Below, in pieces: positions 16,293 to 24,025 of a stretch of DNA of 48,739 nt. A program made the position numbers and the translations under genes. Numbering within the stretch: the stretch's first letter is position 1; the number at the start of each line of letters is the position of its first letter. The DNA is from an uncultured Clostridia bacterium (GTDB lineage Bacteria; Bacillota; Clostridia; Oscillospirales; Acutalibacteraceae), in NCBI GenBank assembly GCA_946186665.1, contig CAMHOE010000015.1:1-48739 (forward strand). The letters are read 5' to 3'. The notes beneath the pieces were generated by a model, which worked only from the letters and a program-made list of their open reading frames with translations, searched no databases and was not told where the DNA came from.

Positions 16293-16829
16293 ATGGATGA
16301 AAGAGCAAGTGTGAACGGAAAAGAATACACTATCATAAAGCTGCTGGGTAAAGGCAAGGGCGGATATTCTTATCTTGCTGAAGCTGAGGGCAGGTATTAT
16401 GTTCTTAAGCAGATACACCACGAGCCATGCGCTTATTATACCTTCGGCAATAAGATAGAAGCGGAAAGGAATGACTATCAAAGACTTCTGAAAGCAGGTA
16501 TCAGAATACCGGAAATGTATGATATAGATATTGAAAAGGAACGGATAATCAAGGAGTATATCGAAGGGGAAACTATCTTTGATATGGTCAAAAATGATAT
16601 ATCGGCAGATGTCTATATTCATCAGGTACGTGAAATGGCAGAACAGGCTAAAAAAGCAGGACTTAATATAGATTACTTTCCCACAAACTTTGTCGTAAGA
16701 AATGGAAGGCTATACTATATCGACTATGAATGTAATGATTATTCCGAAGAGTGGAATTTTGAAAACTGGGGAATAAAGTACTGGAGCAAGACAGATGAAT
16801 TTATAAAATACCTCAAAGATAATTCATAG
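16293..16829 (+). CDS. Minimal kinase-like protein
   Basis: Small soluble protein of 178 residues with a protein-kinase-like fold. A glycine loop 'LLGKGKGGYSYLAE' (19-24), a Lys in 'YYVLK' (K39), a hinge-like 'IIKEYIEGETIF' (85-96), a catalytic-loop-like 'LNIDYFPTNFVV' with D127 and N132, and a metal-binding-like 'YYIDYECN' with D144 can be seen. It is well short of the usual 260 residues: the C-lobe after the DFG-equivalent is missing, as in RIO/Bud32-like or lipopolysaccharide-kinase-like small enzymes. ATGGAG lies 8 bases before ATG 16293. Substrate unknown. Confidence 0.75.
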   Translation: MDERASVNGKEYTIIKLLGKGKGGYSYLAEAEGRYYVLKQIHHEPCAYYTFGNKIEAERNDYQRLLKAGIRIPEMYDIDIEKERIIKEYIEGETIFDMVKNDISADVYIHQVREMAEQAKKAGLNIDYFPTNFVVRNGRLYYIDYECNDYSEEWNFENWGIKYWSKTDEFIKYLKDNS

Positions 16830-16902
16830 CTGTATGGAATTGTTTTGAATGGAAATTTGCTGAAAGAGAGACAGACAGTAAATGCACATTCACTGATAAG
16901 CT

Positions 16903-16941
16903 CAGGGTCATTTCATTGTATAACTCAATGAGATGACCCTG
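16903..16941. terminator. Bidirectional hairpin between convergent genes
   Basis: Sixteen-base stem with one mismatch (CAGGGTCATTTCATTG with CAATGAGATGACCCTG) around a 7-base loop, between the kinase-like and P-type ATPase genes. T-runs are short on both sides. Confidence 0.7.
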
Positions 16942-16952
16942 AAAAACTTTTA

Positions 16953-19589
16953 TCATGGCTTTAGCTGATGAGAAAGTGATTTTTCTATTTCTACTATTAG
17001 CAGAGGAGCGAGAGACAGAGCTGATACGATGAGCCATTGAAGGGCAGTAAGCGGAACTGCGGAGAAAAGTCCGGACAGTAATGGTATGGATATTACAGAC
17101 ACCTGCATTATCACACCCAATATAAATGCGCCTGTTAGCTTTGGGTTTCCCAGAAAACCGGTTTTCAGCAGAGAATGACTGCTTCTCAGGTTAAAGGCGT
17201 GTACAAGCTGACTGAGACTCAGAACGGCAAAGGTCATGGTTCGTGCAATGACCGGCTCTGTGCCTGTGTCAAAGAACACTCTTCCGATAGTGAATGCAAG
17301 AAATGACAGTGCGCCGATAAAGCATCCCTCTGTTATAATACTTCTTACTCTGCCGGCGGTGAAGATGCCTTTTTTGGAGGAAGAGGGCTTTTGTTCCATG
17401 ATGTCCTCTGATGCAGGCTCTACACCCAGTGCAAGGGCAGGCATGGAGTCCGTTACAAGATTTACCCATAAAAGCTGCATGGCAAGCAAAGGAGACGGAA
17501 GCTTTAACAAAAAGGCTGCAAGTACGGTGAGTATTTCTCCGATATTGCTTGACAGCAGGAAATGAACTGTCCTGCATATGTTTTCGTAGATACCTCTTCC
17601 CTGTTCTACAGCTTCAACTATGGTGGAAAAGTTGTCGTCTGTCAGTATCATGTCCGCCGCATTTTTTGCAACATCTGTACCGCTTATTCCCATAGCGCAG
17701 CCTATATCTGCACAGCGAAGTGCCGGAGCATCATTTACTCCGTCACCGGTCATGGCAACTACCTCTCCCCTCTTCTGGAAGGCTTTGACAATGCGCATTT
17801 TGTGCTCAGGAGATACCCGCGCAAATACCGAATATTTGTATATGTTTTTTTCAAGGTCTGTCTGGGACAGCTTGTCAAGCTCTTCGCCTGTAATGGCTTT
17901 GCTGTCATGTCTGAAAATTCCAAGTTCCTGCGCAACCGCTTTTGCAGTTGTAATGTGGTCGCCTGTTATCATCACAGGGCGGATGCCTGCCTTTATACAT
18001 CTTGCAACTGCCGGTTTAGCCTGTGGACGGGGCGGGTCAGTCATGCCGATAAGTCCGCAGAAAACAAGGTCTTTTTCAAGGTCAGCATCGGATGCGGGAA
18101 GGACTGTGCAGTCACGGTAGGCAACGGCGAGTACACGGATAGCTTTTTGAGCAAGGAAATTATTGTGTGATAGTATCTTGTTTTTATCAGTGCTGCTTAT
18201 GGGTGTTGCCGAAGAACCGGTGCGGATATGTGTACAAAGAGACAGAAGGATATCGGGAGCGCCCTTGGCGATTATCCTGTATCCGCCGGTGGGCAGAGAG
18301 TGGACAGTGAGCATACGTTTTCGTGAGGAGTCAAAGGGTATTTCGTTTATCCGTTTTGACTCCCTTTCCAACTGGTCTTTGAAATATCCGGCTGCTGCGG
18401 CGGCTGATACAATAGCTGTTTCAGTGGGATCTCCGCTTACCTTGTGCGATGAGTTAGTCCGTGTAAAGCTGCTGTTGTTGCAAAGTGTACCAAGCTTCAG
18501 AAGCAGGCTGCCTGTGGGAGAATGTGCGCTTACAGTGCCGTTCAGAGATGACAGATCGGTTACGGTCATTCTGTTCTGTGTAAGAGTTCCGGTCTTGTCG
18601 GAACATATTACACCTGCGCCGCCCAGAGTTTCCACGGCGGAAAGATGACGTACTATAGCTCTGTGAAGTGCCATTTTCCGTACGCCGAGAGCAAGAACGA
18701 TAGTCACTACCGCAGGAAGTCCCTCAGGTATGGCTGCCACTGCAAGGCTTATTGATATCATGAACATCTCCAGCGGAGGAATGTTTTGCAGTGTGCCAAG
18801 CAGAAAAATCAATCCACAAATGCAAAGGGCGGATATTCCAAGTATCTTTCCGGTTTTTGCAAGGCTAATGCGCAGGGGCGTCTGAGGACTTTCTTCATTA
18901 TCTATCATTCCGGCAATTTTTCCCACATTGGTGTTCATACCTGTTTCGGTTACAATGGCTTTACCGTGACCGCCGGTTATGAATGTGGATGAAAATATCA
19001 TATTAGCTCTGTCGGCTGCTGTCGCAGAAGAGGGCAGAATAGAATTGCAGTTTTTATCGGCGGGTACAGATTCACCTGTAAGTGAGGATTCTTCGGCTTT
19101 CAGGGCGGTGCTTTCTATCAGCCGTGCATCTGCGCATACAAGATCTCCGCTTTCCACAGGCATGATATCACCGGGGACTATTTCATCTGAGGGTATGGTC
19201 ATAAGGCGTCCGCTTCGGATGACCTTTGAATGTGGTGCGGAGAGTTTTTTAAGTGCGTCAATAGCGTTTTCTGCCCGACATTCCTGAACTGTTCCGATTG
19301 CAGCATTCAGGACAACGATAAGGATTATCATTACAGGTTCGGTGTAGTCCCCGTCCCCTGTTATCGCCGTAACAAAGGACACCGCCGCCGCAGCAAGCAG
19401 TATGAGCACCATAAAATCCGCAAATTGTGAAATGAACTTTCTGACAACACTTGTTTTTTTCTGTGCGGTGAGTTCGTTTTTTCCGTAATGTGCAAGTCTT
19501 TTTTTGGCTTCGCCGGCGCTGAGTCCGCTGTTCAGATCTGTTTTTAATATATCGGCTGTTTGTGTTATCGTTTTGTTATGCCAGTCCAT
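16953..19589 (-). CDS. P-type Ca2+-type cation ATPase (IIA)
   Basis: Membrane cation pump of 878 residues. It has the actuator motif LTGESVP, the phosphorylation site CSDKTGTLTQN (D331), the hinge MTGDGVNDAPAL, and the TM4 ion-site PEGLPAV preceded by 'AVAAIPEG'. TM6 reads 'NLVTDSMPALALG', with N and D as in SERCA/PMR1-type pumps, so calcium (possibly manganese) efflux is the best guess. The N-terminal 'WHNKTITQTADILKTDLNSGLSAGEAKKRL' is the cation-ATPase N domain. GGAGG precedes the ATG. It is transcribed alone, convergent with the kinase-like gene. Confidence 0.95.
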   Translation of the reverse strand: MDWHNKTITQTADILKTDLNSGLSAGEAKKRLAHYGKNELTAQKKTSVVRKFISQFADFMVLILLAAAAVSFVTAITGDGDYTEPVMIILIVVLNAAIGTVQECRAENAIDALKKLSAPHSKVIRSGRLMTIPSDEIVPGDIMPVESGDLVCADARLIESTALKAEESSLTGESVPADKNCNSILPSSATAADRANMIFSSTFITGGHGKAIVTETGMNTNVGKIAGMIDNEESPQTPLRISLAKTGKILGISALCICGLIFLLGTLQNIPPLEMFMISISLAVAAIPEGLPAVVTIVLALGVRKMALHRAIVRHLSAVETLGGAGVICSDKTGTLTQNRMTVTDLSSLNGTVSAHSPTGSLLLKLGTLCNNSSFTRTNSSHKVSGDPTETAIVSAAAAAGYFKDQLERESKRINEIPFDSSRKRMLTVHSLPTGGYRIIAKGAPDILLSLCTHIRTGSSATPISSTDKNKILSHNNFLAQKAIRVLAVAYRDCTVLPASDADLEKDLVFCGLIGMTDPPRPQAKPAVARCIKAGIRPVMITGDHITTAKAVAQELGIFRHDSKAITGEELDKLSQTDLEKNIYKYSVFARVSPEHKMRIVKAFQKRGEVVAMTGDGVNDAPALRCADIGCAMGISGTDVAKNAADMILTDDNFSTIVEAVEQGRGIYENICRTVHFLLSSNIGEILTVLAAFLLKLPSPLLAMQLLWVNLVTDSMPALALGVEPASEDIMEQKPSSSKKGIFTAGRVRSIITEGCFIGALSFLAFTIGRVFFDTGTEPVIARTMTFAVLSLSQLVHAFNLRSSHSLLKTGFLGNPKLTGAFILGVIMQVSVISIPLLSGLFSAVPLTALQWLIVSALSLAPLLIVEIEKSLSHQLKP

Positions 19590-19696
19590 AGGTGTTTCCT
19601 CCTGTAGGCGTTACTTGATAAAGTATATAGTTTGCAGGAATGAAATATGAAGAGTGAATTAAATGAAAAAACTTTTTTGTATTTTTAATGAAACAA

Positions 19697-19725
19697 TTGA
19701 CATAATTATAAATAATTGATATAAT
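19697..19725 (+). promoter_or_regulatory. Consensus promoter of Ser/Glu lipoprotein
   Basis: TTGACA (19697-19702), 17 bases, TATAAT (19720-19725). Leader of about 70 bases. Confidence 0.88.
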
Positions 19726-19803
19726 AAGCACAAAATTTATCAACAGACCATTACAGAAATGCGGAAATTGTTTTGTTTATCAGGAAAGGACTGAATCAGC
19801 GAT

Positions 19804-21213
19804 ATGAAAAAATTGGCAATAAAGTTATATTCGATCATCTTATGTGCAAGTATGGTATGTTTATCTGCTTGCTCCGCCGGATCAAACGGAGAAACAGATA
19901 AACTAAAGCCATTTGTAAATTCAGAGCAGGATTCAGGGCAGAGTGTGCAGGAGAGTTCGGAACAGCAGAGTAAAGAAGAGAGTACAGAGGAGAGTCTGGA
20001 AGAAGATTCGGAAGAAAGTGTGGAGGAAAGTTCTGAAGAAAGTCAGAAAGAAATTTCAGAAGAAAGTCAGAAAGAAATTTCAGAAGAAAGCCAAGAAGAT
20101 AGTTCATCAGATACAGGCAGATATTCCGCATATCTTGAAGATGATACAGTAAAACTGACAGCTGAAGATCTTATAGATAAAAGTCTTTCAGAAATAGCCG
20201 AAATAATGGGAGATGATTTTATATGTGAAAGAAAAGATTTTTCTCCTGCTTTTGGAACAGGCGGAGGAACATTGATGATATATGATGTTTCTTCCTTACC
20301 GGGAATGGCATTCCATCCTGCAAGTAAATCAGGTATGTCACAAGATTATGATGAAGGTGAGGATGTCAAAAATAATATAAAAGAAGGAAAATATTATTAC
20401 GATGGAATAGCTTTGTATGATGAAGGCAAGCTTAATCAAAACATTTCAGCAAACATGACATATAATGAAGTCTGTGATATTATAGGTTATTTTGATTGTA
20501 AAGCTGCGGCTTCGGAGACATTGATGTTCAATACAGATGTTGATGGTAATAATGTTACTTTTTGTTTTACTACAAGTAATGATGAGGTATTCTCACAAGA
20601 AGTTAACAAAAGAATTAATAATGGTGTTGTTTCTAAAGAGGATATGAAATCACTAAACCCCCAATTACATAGCATTGCTGTTTTTAAGAATACAGAGTCA
20701 ACCAGTTCAAAATCTGATACTCAATATTCTGATATATTCAAAACCTTACCTGATTCATTTTCATTTTCCAGTGGTGTAGGTGGATGGCAAACTGTAATAG
20801 AATTAAATGAGGATGGTACTTTTACCGGCGAATTTTATGATTATGAAGTTGTTTTTACTGGAGAAGATTATCCCAAAGGGACGGTTTATATATGCAACTT
20901 CAACGGCAAGTTTACTGATGTTAATAAAATTGATGATCATACATATTCAATGCGGTTAGATTACATTAATACGTCAAGTACAGAAGGGGACTCGTATATT
21001 GAAGATGGATGGAAATATATTTATTCAAATCCGTATGGTTTTGATAATGCAGAAGAATTTATGATATACTTGCCGGGTTCCTCGCTGGATTCGCTTCCGA
21101 AAATACTTATTTCATGGTTACATTTAGGAGCATCGACACCAGATACCCTGCCTTCGGATACATATGCACTGTATAATGTTAATAGTGAGTATGGATTTGT
21201 AGGCAAAAAATAA
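19804..21213 (+). CDS. Ser/Glu-rich lipoprotein with lipocalin-like C-terminus
   Basis: Exported lipoprotein, 469 residues. Signal peptide and lipobox LSAC put the mature Cys near residue 23. Residues about 40-105 are a low-complexity Ser/Glu/Gln spacer built from repeats such as EESQKEIS; the 24-bp unit is repeated exactly at about 20034-20081. Residues 115-300 include an SmpA-like start ('TAEDLIDKSLSEIAEIMGDDF'). The C-terminal part ('FSSGVGGWQTVIELNEDGTFTGEFYD', then 'GTVYICNFNGKFTDV') has the pattern of a small beta-barrel domain common in clostridial lipoproteins. No enzyme motif. The spacer probably carries the domain through the wall. Confidence 0.82.
   Translation: MKKLAIKLYSIILCASMVCLSACSAGSNGETDKLKPFVNSEQDSGQSVQESSEQQSKEESTEESLEEDSEESVEESSEESQKEISEESQKEISEESQEDSSSDTGRYSAYLEDDTVKLTAEDLIDKSLSEIAEIMGDDFICERKDFSPAFGTGGGTLMIYDVSSLPGMAFHPASKSGMSQDYDEGEDVKNNIKEGKYYYDGIALYDEGKLNQNISANMTYNEVCDIIGYFDCKAAASETLMFNTDVDGNNVTFCFTTSNDEVFSQEVNKRINNGVVSKEDMKSLNPQLHSIAVFKNTESTSSKSDTQYSDIFKTLPDSFSFSSGVGGWQTVIELNEDGTFTGEFYDYEVVFTGEDYPKGTVYICNFNGKFTDVNKIDDHTYSMRLDYINTSSTEGDSYIEDGWKYIYSNPYGFDNAEEFMIYLPGSSLDSLPKILISWLHLGASTPDTLPSDTYALYNVNSEYGFVGKK
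20034..20081 (+). repeat. 24-bp coding tandem repeat
   Basis: Two consecutive 24-base units encoding EESQKEIS, inside a longer degenerate GAAGAAAGT-type tract that spans the Ser/Glu linker. Such a tract can change copy number and linker length. Confidence 0.7.
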
Positions 21214-21250
21214 AAACCACAATAAGTAAGCGTACCACCTCCCCACCTTG

Positions 21251-21290
21251 ACCCCAAAAGCATATTATGTAACAGTATGCTTTTGGGGGT
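21251..21290 (+). promoter_or_regulatory. Hairpin that buries the ytaF ribosome site
   Basis: ACCCCAAAAGCATA (21251-21264) pairs with TATGCTTTTGGGGGT (21276-21290). The 3' arm contains GGGGG, the only ribosome-site candidate, 7 bases before the ytaF ATG at 21297. The element may be a translational switch, or the terminator of the upstream gene reused; a T-run is absent on the plus strand. Confidence 0.6.
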
Positions 21291-21296
21291 CGTAAT

Positions 21297-21917
21297 ATGG
21301 GATCATGGGAGATAGTGCTGCTGGCGGCGGTGCTTAGTATAGATGCCTTCGGGATAGGGGTGTCCTGCGGCTTCGGGAAAATAAGGATATCGAAACTGTC
21401 AAGGACGATAATTTTTTTAGTGTCTGTAATTGTTACAGGAGCGGCGGTGCTGTGCGGTGAATTGTTCCGTGAAGTTATGTCGGAGTACATCGGCAAGGCT
21501 GTGGGTTCAGGGTTGTTGATTATGCTGGGGATATATATGATGATCGGCGCGGTAAAGAAAAAGAAGCCTGAAAGGAAAAAAGCTTCGGGAGGAATACTCG
21601 TAAGGTCTGCGAGAATACTGGAGTCGCCGGAGGAATGTGACATAGATGAGTCCAGAACTATTGACATAAAGGAAGCGTTGGTTCTGGGGCTTGCATTGTC
21701 GGCGGACTCTTTTGCGGCGGGACTTGGAGCCGGTATCAGCGGTGGAATGGCAGTGCTTATTCCGCTGATGTGTGCGTTTTTTCAGCTGATACTCTTTTAC
21801 GCAGGGGAAAAATTAGCAGGCTTTATATCTGGCGCTGCGGCAAAAGATAAAAGGATTTTCGGTGTTATTGCCGGAGCGGTCCTTGTCCTGACAGGGTTGT
21901 ACAGAATAATACTCTGA
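21297..21917 (+). CDS. ytaF: YtaF-like sporulation membrane protein (MntP-type fold)
   Basis: Membrane protein of 206 residues, six hydrophobic segments in two related halves ('AVLSIDAFGIGVSCG' and 'LGLALSADSFAAGLGAG'), as in the MntP/YtaF superfamily. Between the halves is the YtaF-specific cytosolic loop with 'SPEECDIDESRTIDIKEAL', whereas manganese exporters of the MntP type lack the P-x-x-x-D-x-D-x-S segment. YtaF is a sporulation membrane protein of unknown biochemical role. The weak GGGGG ribosome site is inside a hairpin. Together with the CotF-like genes it supports a spore-forming ancestry. Confidence 0.82.
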   Translation: MGSWEIVLLAAVLSIDAFGIGVSCGFGKIRISKLSRTIIFLVSVIVTGAAVLCGELFREVMSEYIGKAVGSGLLIMLGIYMMIGAVKKKKPERKKASGGILVRSARILESPEECDIDESRTIDIKEALVLGLALSADSFAAGLGAGISGGMAVLIPLMCAFFQLILFYAGEKLAGFISGAAAKDKRIFGVIAGAVLVLTGLYRIIL

Positions 21918-22510
21918 AATTATACAAATAGTAGAATTTTTCTCAGTGTATAAATATTGATAAGAATATGGAAGAAACATTTACAGGCGTGAACAATTCA
22001 AGCTTGCTTCAATAATTTTTAATTTTATTGCACAAAATACTATGTGAATTATTAGACAATAAAATGAAAAAGCAAAAAAATTATACTTTGTGTAAATTGA
22101 CAAGAGTATCAGAAAATGTGACCGAATAGCAGCATTTAGCGGATGGTTTGACAGAAAATTTACAGTTTTGAAATAATATTAAAAAACACTTAAAAAATGA
22201 TATGTGAAATTTGCATAAAAAGAAAATAGTTAAAATAAACAAAAAATATAGTTAATAATATACTAAATATCCAAATATCGCAAAATCCAGTGTTAAAACC
22301 AACAAAATCAAATGTCTGGTTTTATGAATACTAATAAAAATGACAATAAGCCGTTGAAATTGGTTATTTCCTATGATATTATTAATACAGCGGCGGAGTA
22401 ATGTCCGGTTTTTGTGCTGTGCAAAAACTTACAGTTGGCATTTTACGCCTTTGGCACTGACGTGCAAAACAAAATCTTTTAAAATTTTTTATGAAAGAGG
22501 GATCATCATT
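21918..22510 (+). other. AT-rich regulatory gap before the sugar-binding protein
   Basis: About 590 bases with no convincing gene. It holds a lone ATAC-N5-GTA repeat unit (21922-21938), a possible promoter (TTGACA 22148-22153, 18 bases, AATAAT 22172-22177) and a hairpin TAAAACCA..TGGTTTTA at about 22294-22326. A long leader of about 330 bases is implied. The frame extending the binding-protein gene upstream to 22373 lacks a ribosome site and a signal peptide at its own start. Confidence 0.5.
21922..21938 (+). repeat. Solitary ATAC-N5-GTA repeat unit
   Basis: ATACAAATAGTAGAATT, five bases after the ytaF stop codon. It matches 32743-32759 at 16 of 17 positions and belongs to the repeat family of 32.66-34.98 kb. 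Confidence 0.7.
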
Positions 22511-23902
22511 ATGGCAAGTAAATCCAAAAAAGCGGTCGCACTTCTCCTGACGGCAATGATGGCAGCAGCTGCTATGGCTGGATGCGGTGACAGTTCAGCT
22601 CCTGCAACAACCGTTACAAGCACCACTGCAACAGAGTCTGGCGAAGAAGAGCTTACTGTTATCAATCTTGATGACGAAGAAGTACTCACAACCATCAAGA
22701 ACAAGATGAAAGAGGAAGCAGATGCTCAGACAGGTGATAAGAAGGGTAAGGTATCACTTAAAGTATGGTGCGCATCTACTGACCTGGCATTTGAGCAGTC
22801 ACTGGCTAAGGAATTTGAAGAGAAATTCGCAGATTCGGGCTATGAGCTCAAGATAAGAGTATCAGGCGCTATCGGTGAGGACGCATCAGGCAGTAAGATC
22901 ATCGAGGGTCCTGAGGACGGCGCAGACGTATTCAACTTTGCGGATGACCAGCTCTCTTCACTTGTTGAAGCAGGTGATATTGCTCCGGTAGCAGGATATT
23001 TCCTCGGTAACGTTAAATCAGAAAATACAGAGGACTCTATTGATATCTGTACTGTAAATGATGAGGTTTATGCTTATCCTAAGACATCAGATAACGGTTA
23101 CTTCCTGTATTATGACAAGCGCTTCTTTGATGAGTCTGATGTAGCAGATTTTGACGCAATGGTATCCAAGGCAGGACAGAGCGGCAAATCAGTATTCTTT
23201 GATATGGGTAACGGCTGGTACAGCACAGGCTTCTTCTTCACAGCAGGATGCACAGTATCCTATAAGGACGGCAAGCAGACAGCTACCTATAACTCTGATG
23301 AAGGTCTCAGTGCTGCAAAGGCAATGTGCCATATAGCAGAGAACACAGGCAACGGTTTTGAAGGCACCCCCGGAACAATGGGTGACAACGCGTACGTTAA
23401 GGCCGGTTTTGAAGATGGTTCACTGGTTGCAGCTGTTATCGGTACATGGGTAGGTCCTGATATCAAGGCAGCTATAGGCGAGGAAAATGTTGGCGCAGCT
23501 AAGCTCCCCACAGTTCTTATGGACGGCGAGCAGAAGCAGCTTGATTCCTTCGGCGGCTACAAGCTTATCGGTGTTAACAAGTTCTCCACATATTCATTCA
23601 GCTCACAGGTTCTTGCATACTATCTTGGCTGCCCGGATTCACAGCTTAAGAGATATCAGACAAGAGGTCTTATCGCAACAAGCACAAAGGCACTTGAAGA
23701 TGATAAGCTGAAGGCTGATCCGGCTCTGCTTGCAATCGAGGCTCAGAAGCCTTATGCTCATGCACAGGGCGCAAGCGTAAGCGGTAAGTACTGGGCATCC
23801 AACATCGGCGGCTTCGGCGGTGAGATCGTTACTGAGAAGGGTAAGCTTACAGACGATCAGCTCAAGACAAAGCTGAAGCAGATCGAGGATCAGATGTCAT
23901 AA
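22511..23902 (+). CDS. Maltodextrin-type sugar-binding lipoprotein
   Basis: Extracellular solute-binding protein (family 1) anchored as a lipoprotein, 463 residues. Signal peptide with lipobox AMAGC (Cys about residue 25), then a Thr/Ser linker and the alpha/beta binding core from about 75 ('VSLKVWCASTDLAFEQSLAKEFEEKF'). Features such as 'AYPKTSDNGYFLYYDKRFF' and a C-terminal 'AQKPYAHAQGASVSGKYW' are those of maltose/maltodextrin-binding proteins. AGAGGG lies about 10 bases upstream of ATG 22511. It heads a binding protein, permease, permease, amylase order, so starch oligosaccharides are the likely ligand. Ligand is inferred from context. Confidence 0.9.
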   Translation: MASKSKKAVALLLTAMMAAAAMAGCGDSSAPATTVTSTTATESGEEELTVINLDDEEVLTTIKNKMKEEADAQTGDKKGKVSLKVWCASTDLAFEQSLAKEFEEKFADSGYELKIRVSGAIGEDASGSKIIEGPEDGADVFNFADDQLSSLVEAGDIAPVAGYFLGNVKSENTEDSIDICTVNDEVYAYPKTSDNGYFLYYDKRFFDESDVADFDAMVSKAGQSGKSVFFDMGNGWYSTGFFFTAGCTVSYKDGKQTATYNSDEGLSAAKAMCHIAENTGNGFEGTPGTMGDNAYVKAGFEDGSLVAAVIGTWVGPDIKAAIGEENVGAAKLPTVLMDGEQKQLDSFGGYKLIGVNKFSTYSFSSQVLAYYLGCPDSQLKRYQTRGLIATSTKALEDDKLKADPALLAIEAQKPYAHAQGASVSGKYWASNIGGFGGEIVTEKGKLTDDQLKTKLKQIEDQMS

Positions 23903-23952
23903 TCAGGTGTCATCTGAAGCCTGACAAATCAATGAATTAGTCGGTCATATAG

Positions 23953-23982
23953 TATGAGCGACCGTGCATGCGGTTGCTCATA
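23953..23982 (+). terminator. Intercistronic hairpin after binding-protein gene
   Basis: TATGAGCGACCG pairs with CGGTTGCTCATA (one G-U pair) around a 6-base loop, followed by only a few Ts. Placed between binding protein and permease, it is well suited to protect the upstream message or reduce permease transcription. Confidence 0.65.
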
Positions 23983-24025
23983 TTTATCCGATTGATAAAT
24001 TAAAAGACAAAGGAGTTGTATATGG

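Noticed and set aside
21214-21296. Manganese (yybP-ykoY) riboswitch before ytaF
   Set aside because: Leader is too short and lacks the conserved core; only a simple hairpin is seen.
22373-22510. Upstream extension of the sugar-binding protein
   Set aside because: Would put 46 residues before a perfect signal peptide; true start at 22511 has a ribosome site.
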